From contig NZ_CP091740.1 of assembly GCF_022014595.1 (NCBI RefSeq), positions 1,848,200 to 1,912,199 on the forward strand: 64,000 bases of DNA. The letters are read 5' to 3'. Shown here piece after piece: positions 25,197 to 32,892 of the stretch. The stretch's first letter is position 1. Each line of letters starts with the position of its first letter. The DNA comes from Solitalea lacus. Lineage in GTDB: Bacteria; Bacteroidota; Bacteroidia; Sphingobacteriales; Sphingobacteriaceae. The position numbers were made by a program, and so were the translations under genes. The notes under the pieces were generated by a model. It had not been told where the DNA came from. It saw only the letters and a program-made list of their open reading frames with translations, and made no database searches.

Positions 25197-26603
25197 ATGA
25201 ATGGTAGAAAGCAGAAAACGGAGCAAGACACCTGGCAGAGCGGAACTAGGTCGGCAACCGAATCAAGCTCTGGAGGGCAGACATATCTATGGATGACTGA
25301 AAAAGGAAACACCAACACAACGCAAGGGCAACAAGCCCAACTTTTGGAGTATATACTCTCACCATCCAACCTTAATGCGGCCTACAAACAAGTTAAGCGT
25401 AACGATGGATCAGGCGGGGTTGATGGGATGAGTGTGGAAAAGCTCTTACCCTACTTACAATCCCATCGAGAAGTATTGCTTCATTCACTACAAAATGGGA
25501 GGTACAAGCCTCAAGCTGTTCGCCGGGTTGAAATACCCAAAGAGAACGACAAAAAGCGAGCTTTAGGCATCCCTACGGTAGTGGATAGAGTCATTCAGCA
25601 GGCAATCACCCAACAATTAACACCTATTTACGAAAAACAGTTCTCGTCCAACAGTTACGGTTTTCGTCCAAAACGCAGTGCTCATCAGGCCATAAAGCAG
25701 TGCCAAACCAACGCAAACGAAGGTTATCGTTACGTTGTGGACATGGATTTGGAGAAATTCTTTGATATTGTTAACCAAAGCAGGCTGATAGAGATTTTAT
25801 CCCGAACCATTGAAGATGGCAGGGTAGTATCATTGATACATAAATACCTAAAAGCAGGCGTAATGGTACAGGGAAAATTTCAAGAGACATCGATGGGAGT
25901 TCCGCAAGGAGGAAACCTAAGTCCGCTGTTGAGCAATGTAATGCTCAACGAACTGGACAAGGAACTAAAGGAAAGAGGACATCGTTTTGTCAGATACGCT
26001 GACGACTGTATGGTATTCTGTAAAAGCCGCCGAGCCGCCCAGAGGGTGCTTGTCAGCCTTACCAACTACATCGAACAAAAGCTTTATCTGAAAGTAAATA
26101 GAGAGAAAACCACAGTTGCACACATCAAGGACGTTAAGTTCTTGGGGTATGGATTTTACTTCAACAAAAATGGTTGCAAAATGCGCGCCCATAAGAAAAG
26201 TGTTGAAAAGATGAAAGAGAAAATCCGAGAACTGACCTCACGGAGCAACGGATGGGGCAATGAACGCCGAAAGGAAGCAATAAGACAGTACATCACAGGC
26301 TGGCTTAACTATTTTCAGCTGGCAGACATGAAAGGATTGTTGGAACGCATAGATGAATGGTATCGAAGAAGAATCAGGTCATTGATATGGAAACAATGGA
26401 AAAGTATCAAAACCCGAATTAGGAATCTGATAAAACTGGATATCCCGAAAAACAAGGCAAAGGAATACGGCAACACAAGGAAAAGCTACTGGCACATAGC
26501 TAATAGTCCAATCCTTAGCAGAAGTATCACCAATGAACGCCTTAAGCAGTCGGGTTACCTGTTCTTTACTGACTACTATCAAAAATTGCGTTGTGTAAAT
26601 TAA
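25197..26603 (+). CDS. ltrA: group II intron reverse transcriptase/maturase (intron 1)
   Basis: The 468-residue intron-encoded protein assists splicing and reverse-splices the intron into DNA. The reverse transcriptase domain runs from about residue 50 to 320, with the active-site YADD at residues 267-270, the motif GVPQGGNLSPLLSN, and GFRPKRSAHQA. The maturase (X) domain and the C-terminal part follow (YWHIANSPILSRSITNERL). There is no HNH endonuclease at the end, as is usual in introns that insert at terminators. The frame is intact. It could also serve intron 2, whose own gene is broken. Confidence 0.92.
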   Translation: MNGRKQKTEQDTWQSGTRSATESSSGGQTYLWMTEKGNTNTTQGQQAQLLEYILSPSNLNAAYKQVKRNDGSGGVDGMSVEKLLPYLQSHREVLLHSLQNGRYKPQAVRRVEIPKENDKKRALGIPTVVDRVIQQAITQQLTPIYEKQFSSNSYGFRPKRSAHQAIKQCQTNANEGYRYVVDMDLEKFFDIVNQSRLIEILSRTIEDGRVVSLIHKYLKAGVMVQGKFQETSMGVPQGGNLSPLLSNVMLNELDKELKERGHRFVRYADDCMVFCKSRRAAQRVLVSLTNYIEQKLYLKVNREKTTVAHIKDVKFLGYGFYFNKNGCKMRAHKKSVEKMKEKIRELTSRSNGWGNERRKEAIRQYITGWLNYFQLADMKGLLERIDEWYRRRIRSLIWKQWKSIKTRIRNLIKLDIPKNKAKEYGNTRKSYWHIANSPILSRSITNERLKQSGYLFFTDYYQKLRCVN

Positions 26604-26700
26604 GAAACCGCCGTATACCGAACGGTACGTACGGTGGTGTGAGAGGTCGGAAAATGAAATAGGAGGAAAACCTATTTTATTTTCCTCCTACTCGATTTTA

Positions 26701-28636
26701 GTGCGTCAGGCATGTTTAATAGCTCTAGGGTGCAAGTCCCGAACACGCTTTGTAGTGGGAAGTGTTAGCCGACGGCAAGGGTGTCCTTCGCGAGAAGGAA
26801 TCTGAAGGAAGCCCAAGGCAAACTCTCGAGCCTACGAACAGAAACTGTATAAGAGGCAGTCATGGCAGGATAAGATTGCTAAAGAAATCAAAGTCCCACA
26901 CTATACAGATGCCATGAATGTATATGCAGAGGCTACATGAGAGGAAAGCGATTAGACTTACCCTGAGAGATCTGATAACAATCTGGCAGCGGGAGAAGCG
27001 CAACCTAAAGCGGAAACAGCTTGCAGGGATGCAAGCACTGGTGTTATCAGAAGTCAGCAGAAGCCATAGTATTCCAAGTAATGTTGGGAAAAGGGCTGAA
27101 TGTTAAAATTGGCAAGGAAACAGCTAAATCATTTGAAGCGAAAAAAAAAAAAAGCCGAAACACGTAAGAGAACTGTCTGCATGAGGAAAGGTCGGAAACC
27201 GAAAGTAGACTGCAGAAGGAGCTTAGCAGAAAATGAAAGAAACTGACGGAATTGCCCGAATGCGCTATCGGTTAAAGTAATGCTAGAGAGAATATTCGAC
27301 AGAAGAAACCTTGAAAGAGCCCTTGTTGCCGTAGAACGCAACCAAGGGGCAGCGGGTATTGACCATCGCAGAGCGATGAACTTCGCCCCTATGTAAATGC
27401 CCACTATCAAGCCCTACTGAAAAGTATACTCCAAGGCACTTATGAGCCACAACCCGTGCGGAAAGTAGAAATACGCAAACCACAGGGCGGCAAAAGGATG
27501 CTAGGAATTCCTTGTGTAGTGGACAGGATGCTGCAACAAGCGGTCTCCCAATGGCTAATTCCACAGTACGAACAGGAATTTAACGAAAACAGCTTTGGTT
27601 TCAGGCCTGGTAAGAATGCCCATAAGGCAGTAATGACTGCCCAAAAGTACCTTAACACAGGTCGGGAATGGATAATAGAGCTGGATTTGGAGAAATTCTT
27701 CGACAAGGTAAACCACCAGCAACTACTGGGTTTACTAAGTAAGAAGATTGCGGACAAACGGACCCTAAAACTAGTCAGCCTTTACCTGAAAAGCGGCATA
27801 ATGGAAGGCGGAGTGCTAAGCCCTCGCAGCGAAGGTACCCCTCAAGGTAGCCCGTTAAGCCCATTGCTTTCCAACATCATTTTAAATGAGCTGGACAAGG
27901 AGTTGGTAAAGCGGGGACATAAATTTGTGCGTTATGCCGATGATTGCAGTATCTATGTACAAAGTAAGAAAGCAGCCCAAAGAGTAGCTGCCGGAATCAT
28001 AGAATACATAGAAAAGGAGCTACTACTAAAGGTAAACAGGGTAAAGACGAAAATCAGCCGACCCTCCAACAGCTACCTGCTTGGCTTCAGCTTTTATAAA
28101 ACAAAGAAAGGCTGGCAGATTAGAATAGGAGAACAGCCCTTCCAAAGGGTGAAAGCGAAATGTAAAAGGATAACCCAATCAAGTAACCCCAGCCCAGAAG
28201 CAAACAAGCTTAAAAAGCTCGACGAAATCATCAGAGGCTGGGTAAACTACTTTAAAATCGCCAATGCGAGAAGTAAAATGGAGAAACTTGATGAATGGTT
28301 AAGAACCCGATTGCGAATCAACACCTGGAGGAGATGGAAACGGATACGAACCAAAGTCTCCAACCTAATAAAACTCGAAGTAGGAAAATCATTGGCCTAT
28401 CAGTGGGGCAACACAAGTAAAGGTGCAGCCAGAGTTGCACACAGCCCCATTTTACTTAGAACGCTGAATATCAGCTACTGGAAAAAGAAAGGCTATTGGG
28501 GTTTTCAGCATTATTATTGTCAATGGCAAGCCGATGGGCAACCGTCGTTATTTTAACAAACCGCCGTATACGAGAACCGTACGTACGGTGGTGTGAGAGG
28601 ACAGATAGGGAAATAATCCCTATCTTCCTACTCGAT
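26701..28636 (+). mobile_element. group II intron 2, directly behind intron 1
   Basis: It starts GTGCGTCAGGCATGTTTAAT, 4 nt after the end of intron 1, and ends TCCTACTCGAT at 28636. Length is 1936 bp. The conserved domain I block is present, including an unoccupied copy of the IS target (ATCTGAAGG at 26800-26808). Domain V lies at 28561-28591 and the domain VI stem (AGATAGGG/CCCTATCT) at about 28611-28626. The RNA parts look complete, but the encoded maturase is frameshifted. It is related to, but clearly diverged from, intron 1, so the pair is not a recent duplication. Confidence 0.88.
27280..28556 (+). pseudogene. group II intron reverse transcriptase/maturase, frameshifted (intron 2)
   Basis: From ATG 27280 the first frame reads MLERIFDRRNLERALVAVER, NQGAAGID, then loses sense and stops. 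The second frame continues from SDELRPYVNAHYQALLKS through the rest of the protein to 28556, including YADD in VRYADDCSIY and GTPQGSPLSPLLSN. The break lies at about 27360-27375 and fits a small deletion between GID and SDEL. The intact part from an internal ATG at 27456 (366 residues) lacks the first RT blocks. The upstream N-terminal extension seen in related proteins is also not open. Activity is unlikely without help from another maturase. Confidence 0.85.
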
Positions 28637-28648
28637 ATTAATATTTGG

Positions 28649-29833
28649 TTACAAACCTAATTTCTTTTTAAAGTCAGCAGGGATTCCATCTTTATGCAAT
28701 AAAAACGCAGTTGTTTTATATTTGACAAAGTTTTTGGTTACGTATAAATATCCTTTATAATCGTTGCTTTCTCCCCAAGAGTTTTTAACGATATAATATT
28801 CTTTACCGTTTTGGTCTTTAGCGATACCGGTAATTTGCATACCGTGGTCATCAGTAGTTGAATAGTTATCAAATGCTTGTTGACGAAGCTCTTCAGTAAT
28901 ATTCATTTCCGGTTTTGGTCCGTTGAACATTGCCGCTTTCTCCTCAGGGCTCATTTCATCGTATTTTTTTTCTGGGACAAAAGCTACACCGTTTTTCCAG
29001 CTAAAGCTTTTTTCACTTACATCCGTAGCCCAGGCAACGGTAAATCCTTTTTTAATAGCATTGTCAATAATGGTGATGATGTCATCCATTTTAACATTAT
29101 AAATCTGATCCAATGACCAGTTATCCGGAACCATTAAAGTCATTTTTTCATAATATGGGTTGGTTGTAAATGACGATAATTCAACATAGTCTTTAGGGTT
29201 AAGGCCAACTCTTTCTTTTGCAAATGACTGAGGGGTATAAGTTTTGCCTTCATAGGTGAAAGTTTCAGGAACCTGACCTAAATATGAATCGATAACAGCG
29301 GTATAAGCTTTCTTCCAGTTCGGAGTTAATTCACCATTAGGATTTTTTACCACGGCTTCCAATATCGCCTTGGTTAGTTCTCCCATTTCACTAAACTTAT
29401 TCTTTTTAGTACCGTAGTTTAAACCAGTGTAAACATCCTGAGGCAGGGCCCCATATTTAGCATACATGTTAACTACATCGTGACATGCTCCACCATCGCC
29501 TAAGCTAATAGCACCGTGCATACGCACATAGTTTACTCCTTTTTCGATATAGGCATTACGTGCCGTAAAGATTTCAGCTATATCTACAGGCTTTTTACCC
29601 ATACGAATCATTTCCGATTCAAGAAATGAGTTGGTTGAGTAACTCCAGCAAGTACCAGAACTACCTTGGTCTTTAACTGAAGTAGCTTCAATGTTAACTA
29701 CCGGAGTAAAAACAAAAGCATTTTTACTAACTTGACTTTGATTGTTCTTTAAACTATTAATCAGGTTATCCTGTGCATTGGCTCCTAATGCAAGGGCAAT
29801 GAAAGGAACTGCAACTAAATTTTTTAAGTTCAT
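28649..29833 (-). CDS. C1 family cysteine peptidase (aminopeptidase C / bleomycin hydrolase type)
   Basis: The 394-residue papain-like peptidase has a signal peptide (FIALALGANAQ), so it works in the periplasm or outside. Catalytic residues are visible: Cys in QGSSGTCWSYSTNSFLESEM, His in DDHGMQITGI, and Asn in YYIVKNSWGE. This order and the long insert between Cys and His fit the C1B (PepC) group. Its minus-strand transcript would run into the two group II introns in antisense, because they sit between its stop codon and its probable original terminator at 23173-23197. Confidence 0.9.
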   Translation of the reverse strand: MNLKNLVAVPFIALALGANAQDNLINSLKNNQSQVSKNAFVFTPVVNIEATSVKDQGSSGTCWSYSTNSFLESEMIRMGKKPVDIAEIFTARNAYIEKGVNYVRMHGAISLGDGGACHDVVNMYAKYGALPQDVYTGLNYGTKKNKFSEMGELTKAILEAVVKNPNGELTPNWKKAYTAVIDSYLGQVPETFTYEGKTYTPQSFAKERVGLNPKDYVELSSFTTNPYYEKMTLMVPDNWSLDQIYNVKMDDIITIIDNAIKKGFTVAWATDVSEKSFSWKNGVAFVPEKKYDEMSPEEKAAMFNGPKPEMNITEELRQQAFDNYSTTDDHGMQITGIAKDQNGKEYYIVKNSWGESNDYKGYLYVTKNFVKYKTTAFLLHKDGIPADFKKKLGL

Positions 29834-30028
29834 GAGGATTGAATTTCTTTAAACAGCGCCAAATATAATAATTCAACAATGGAGTAAAGGACAATAATGT
29901 TTTGTAACTGAATTATTTCAGTTATTTAATGCAGAGTTGTCTTGTTTAAGATGCTTAAAGCTAGTTGGTTAATGTAATTGCTGTAAGGTTCTTCGATAGA
30001 AGTTGATCTGTTTTGGCAGATAGCAAGG

Positions 30029-30676
30029 TTAAATCATATGCTTGTATCTCAATACAAAAACAACTGTTTGGACTAAGCTTAAAGCAATAAATACCCATCC
30101 AATGGCTTTGTTAATGTTGCCATTTACCAGTTTGTTGATGCGATCTTTCTTCCAATGTGCTATTCCTGCAAAAAGCAATAAGAGACCTAATGCTCCCGCA
30201 GCCGCACCCAAAACAAATAATGATTTTTCTGTTTTATTATCCAATGAAAAAACATTGATACTGGTATTGTAAATCAATACTGTACTCCAAAATGGCAATA
30301 ATAAAGGGTTAACGATGGAAAGGGTAAAACCTTTTATGAAATCACCCCATAAGGTTGAAGGAAATTCCTGTGGTTTGGTACTTTCCGGTTCCTTGTATTT
30401 GATGATTTTAAAGATTCCTAAACCTAAAAGCAAGGGAATCATAAAAAATCCAGCGTAAGTAAAAAACGAGCTTTGTGGGTTAATCAGGCTAGCGCCGGCA
30501 ACAGCTAGGGCTGCGTACAATACCTCTGGTAAACAACCGCCAACAGAAACCCAAAATGCTGCACGAAAGTCTTTGTTTACAGATGTTTGAATAACGGTAA
30601 GGTTTACCGGCCCCAGTTGTAGGGAGCCGATAAAGCTTGCCACAAATGCAATTATAAAAATATAGAGTTGCTCCAT
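30029..30676 (-). CDS. LysE-family transporter
   Basis: The 215-residue inner-membrane protein has about six predicted helices and begins with the LysE/RhtB-type pattern SFIGSLQLGPVNLTVIQTSV. Members export amino acids or related small molecules; the substrate is not given by the sequence. It starts 8 bp after the murA stop on the same strand, so it is probably the second gene of a murA-led unit. The 29834-30028 gap before it shows no other gene. Confidence 0.82.
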   Translation of the reverse strand: MEQLYIFIIAFVASFIGSLQLGPVNLTVIQTSVNKDFRAAFWVSVGGCLPEVLYAALAVAGASLINPQSSFFTYAGFFMIPLLLGLGIFKIIKYKEPESTKPQEFPSTLWGDFIKGFTLSIVNPLLLPFWSTVLIYNTSINVFSLDNKTEKSLFVLGAAAGALGLLLLFAGIAHWKKDRINKLVNGNINKAIGWVFIALSLVQTVVFVLRYKHMI

Positions 30677-30684
30677 TTAATATT

Positions 30685-32001
30685 TTATTCGTTAGCAGCA
30701 ACTCGTTTAATGTCTGCTCCTAATGCTTTCAGGCGTTCTTCAATATCCTGATAGCCACGATCAATTTGTTCAATATTGTAAATAGTACTCTTACCTTCGG
30801 CTGATAATGCGGCAATTAGCAATGAAACCCCGGCTCTGATATCAGGTGAAGTCATTGAAATTCCACGTAACTGATTGCGTCTACCCAAACCTATAACATT
30901 AGCGCGATGAGGATCGCAAAGAATGATTTGAGCACCCATGTCAATAAGTTTATCAACAAAGAATAAGCGACTTTCAAACATTTTTTGGTGAATTAACACG
31001 CTTCCTTTAGCTTGAGTAGCTACCACCAACACTATACTCAACAAGTCAGGAGTAAAGCCAGGCCATGGAGCATCAGCTATGGTAAGGATAGACCCATCAA
31101 TAAATGTATCGATCTCGTAAATCTCCTGAGAAGGGATAAAAATGTCGTCACCCCTGCGTTCAAGTTTAATTCCTAAACGTTTGAATACCTCTGGAATAAC
31201 TCCCAATTCATCGTATGCAACGTTTTTAATGGTGATTTCCGACCGGGTCATTGCTGCAAGGCCAATGAAACTACCTATCTCAATCATATCAGGAAGCATG
31301 CGATGCTCGGTTCCGCCAAGCTTTTCAACACCTTCAATGGTTAATAGGTTTGAACCGATTCCTGAAATTTTAGCTCCCATGCGGTTAAGCATTTTGCAAA
31401 GTTGTTGCAAATAAGGTTCGCAGGCAGCGTTGTATATTGTTGTTGTTCCTTTTGCCAAAACAGCCGCCATAACAACGTTCGCAGTTCCGGTTACAGAAGC
31501 TTCATCTAAAAGCATGTAGGTGCCTTTTAGATCACTGGCATCAACACTAAAAAAGTGCTCAACAGGGTTGTAGTTAAATTTAGCTCCTAATTTTTCAAAG
31601 CCAAGAAAGTGCGTGTCTAACCTACGACGACCGATTTTATCACCTCCTGGTTTTGGGATGTAGGCTTTTCCAAAGCGAGCTAACAACGGGCCAACAATCA
31701 TTACTGAGCCACGTAAAGCGCCACCTTTTTTCTTGAACTTATCAGAGTTAAGGTATTCAAGGTCGATGTTTTTAGCCTCAAAAGTATAAGTGTCTTTCGA
31801 TAAACGTTCAACGGAAACACCTAAATCTTTTAGCAGATCTATAAGTTTATTAACATCCACAATATCTGGAATATTGGAGATGGTCATTTTTTCTTCGGTT
31901 AATAATACCGCCGAAACGATTTGTAAAGCTTCATTTTTGGCACCCTGCGGAGTTATTTCTCCTTTTAGTTTTTTTCCTCCAATAATTTCAAAAGCACTCA
32001 T
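30685..32001 (-). CDS. murA: UDP-N-acetylglucosamine 1-carboxyvinyltransferase
   Basis: The 438-residue enzyme makes the first committed step of peptidoglycan synthesis, the transfer of enolpyruvate from PEP to UDP-GlcNAc. Family segments are clear: GAKNEALQI with the PEP-binding Lys-Asn pair (residues 22-23), ALRGSVMIVGPLLARFG, and LDTHFLGFEKLGA. In the active-site loop PGGDKIGRRRLD, residue 121 is Asp where E. coli MurA has Cys115, the residue alkylated by fosfomycin. The same change in Mycobacterium and Chlamydia keeps activity and gives fosfomycin resistance. It lies between DUF4290 (upstream) and lysE. Confidence 0.96.
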   Translation of the reverse strand: MSAFEIIGGKKLKGEITPQGAKNEALQIVSAVLLTEEKMTISNIPDIVDVNKLIDLLKDLGVSVERLSKDTYTFEAKNIDLEYLNSDKFKKKGGALRGSVMIVGPLLARFGKAYIPKPGGDKIGRRRLDTHFLGFEKLGAKFNYNPVEHFFSVDASDLKGTYMLLDEASVTGTANVVMAAVLAKGTTTIYNAACEPYLQQLCKMLNRMGAKISGIGSNLLTIEGVEKLGGTEHRMLPDMIEIGSFIGLAAMTRSEITIKNVAYDELGVIPEVFKRLGIKLERRGDDIFIPSQEIYEIDTFIDGSILTIADAPWPGFTPDLLSIVLVVATQAKGSVLIHQKMFESRLFFVDKLIDMGAQIILCDPHRANVIGLGRRNQLRGISMTSPDIRAGVSLLIAALSAEGKSTIYNIEQIDRGYQDIEERLKALGADIKRVAANE

Positions 32002-32066
32002 CTATGTTGTAGTAGTAGGGTTTTGTGTTGTAATGTATTGTGTTAAAATTAACAGGTTTGATTCTC

Positions 32067-32846
32067 TTACCTGTCTGACCGTTTATTATATTGTTGTTTA
32101 TAATTTCGATTGTTGTTATCTCGTCCACCTTTGTCTCTGTTATCGCTCTTATAACCACCTGAATGGCGTTTATAGTCTTTTTGGTCACGATCTTTAGAGC
32201 CTTTATCACGATCTTTTTGCATTTTTTCACGTGCTTCACGTGTATCGCGATTACTGGTTTGACGAGCAATCGATTTAAAGTCCAGTTTGCTTAGAGACTG
32301 AGCTGCCTCTTCTGCATTTAGCTGGAAATTTGAAAGATCATTCAAATCATTGATGATGGTTTCATCGCTTACTGTATCCTTATTCCAAGCGATGTATGAC
32401 ATCTTCATGAATGCAGCCAATGAGTTTACAAACTGATTTCTTTTATCGGACTCCGGTGAGTTACGAGCCTTATCCAACATATACTCAAGCGTTTTACCAT
32501 AATGTTTGAATCTGATATGGTTCGATGGGTATTTCAATCGATGAGGTTTTGCGTAAATTGATTCCTTTGAAGGAACCGGGAATGGCGAGTCGACTTCTAA
32601 CTCGAAATCAGAGATAATGAACAAGTGATCCCACAGTTTGTGTTTAAAATCAGTAACATCACGCAAATGCGGGTTCAGTTGGCCCATTAATTCAATTACA
32701 GCCTGCGCATATTTATTACGTTCCTCCTTATCCTGCAAGGTTAGAACATGGTCAATCATATTTTGTACGTTGCGCCCATACTCGGCCATTTTTAATCGCG
32801 GACGGGTAGTGTTGTAATCAAACGGCTTTAGATTGTCTTTTGACAT
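32067..32846 (-). CDS. DUF4290 domain protein with charged tail
   Basis: The 259-residue protein is of a family confined to Bacteroidota (start FDYNTTRPRLKMAEYGRNVQ, then HLRDVTDFKHKLWDHLFIIS). The domain covers about residues 1-190. The last 60 residues are a low-complexity tail rich in Lys, Arg, Asp, Asn and Gly (EKMQKDRDKGSKDRDQKDYK), likely disordered and perhaps RNA-binding. Function is unknown. It sits between the UvrD-type helicase and murA, all on the minus strand, so it may share a transcript with murA. Confidence 0.88.
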   Translation of the reverse strand: MSKDNLKPFDYNTTRPRLKMAEYGRNVQNMIDHVLTLQDKEERNKYAQAVIELMGQLNPHLRDVTDFKHKLWDHLFIISDFELEVDSPFPVPSKESIYAKPHRLKYPSNHIRFKHYGKTLEYMLDKARNSPESDKRNQFVNSLAAFMKMSYIAWNKDTVSDETIINDLNDLSNFQLNAEEAAQSLSKLDFKSIARQTSNRDTREAREKMQKDRDKGSKDRDQKDYKRHSGGYKSDNRDKGGRDNNNRNYKQQYNKRSDR

Positions 32847-32892
32847 GGATTGTTATGTTTACTGGTGAACTTACACTATAGGTTTATGGTTG

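Larger units (their letters stand above)
23202..26696 (+). mobile_element. group II intron 1, interrupted by an IS110-type element
   Basis: The 5' end GTGTGCCGTGCATATC fits the group II start GUGYG. It aligns without gaps over the first 39 nt with intron 2. Domain I has the conserved block GCAAGGGTGTCC ... GGAATCTGAAGG. The maturase lies at 25197-26603. Domain V is the hairpin around 26606-26637 (CCGCCGTATACCG / CGGTACGTACGGTGG). Domain VI is a 15-bp stem at 26649-26685, and the end is TCCTACTCGAT with an A 7 nt before the 3' splice site. Without the IS the intron is about 1.9 kb. Insertion right after a terminator is the habit of group IIC introns. The IS cuts domain I, so splicing is probably lost or weakened. 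Confidence 0.9.

Noticed and set aside
26918-27106. 62-codon frame inside intron 2
   Set aside because: It lies in the structured RNA part of the intron and matches no protein type.
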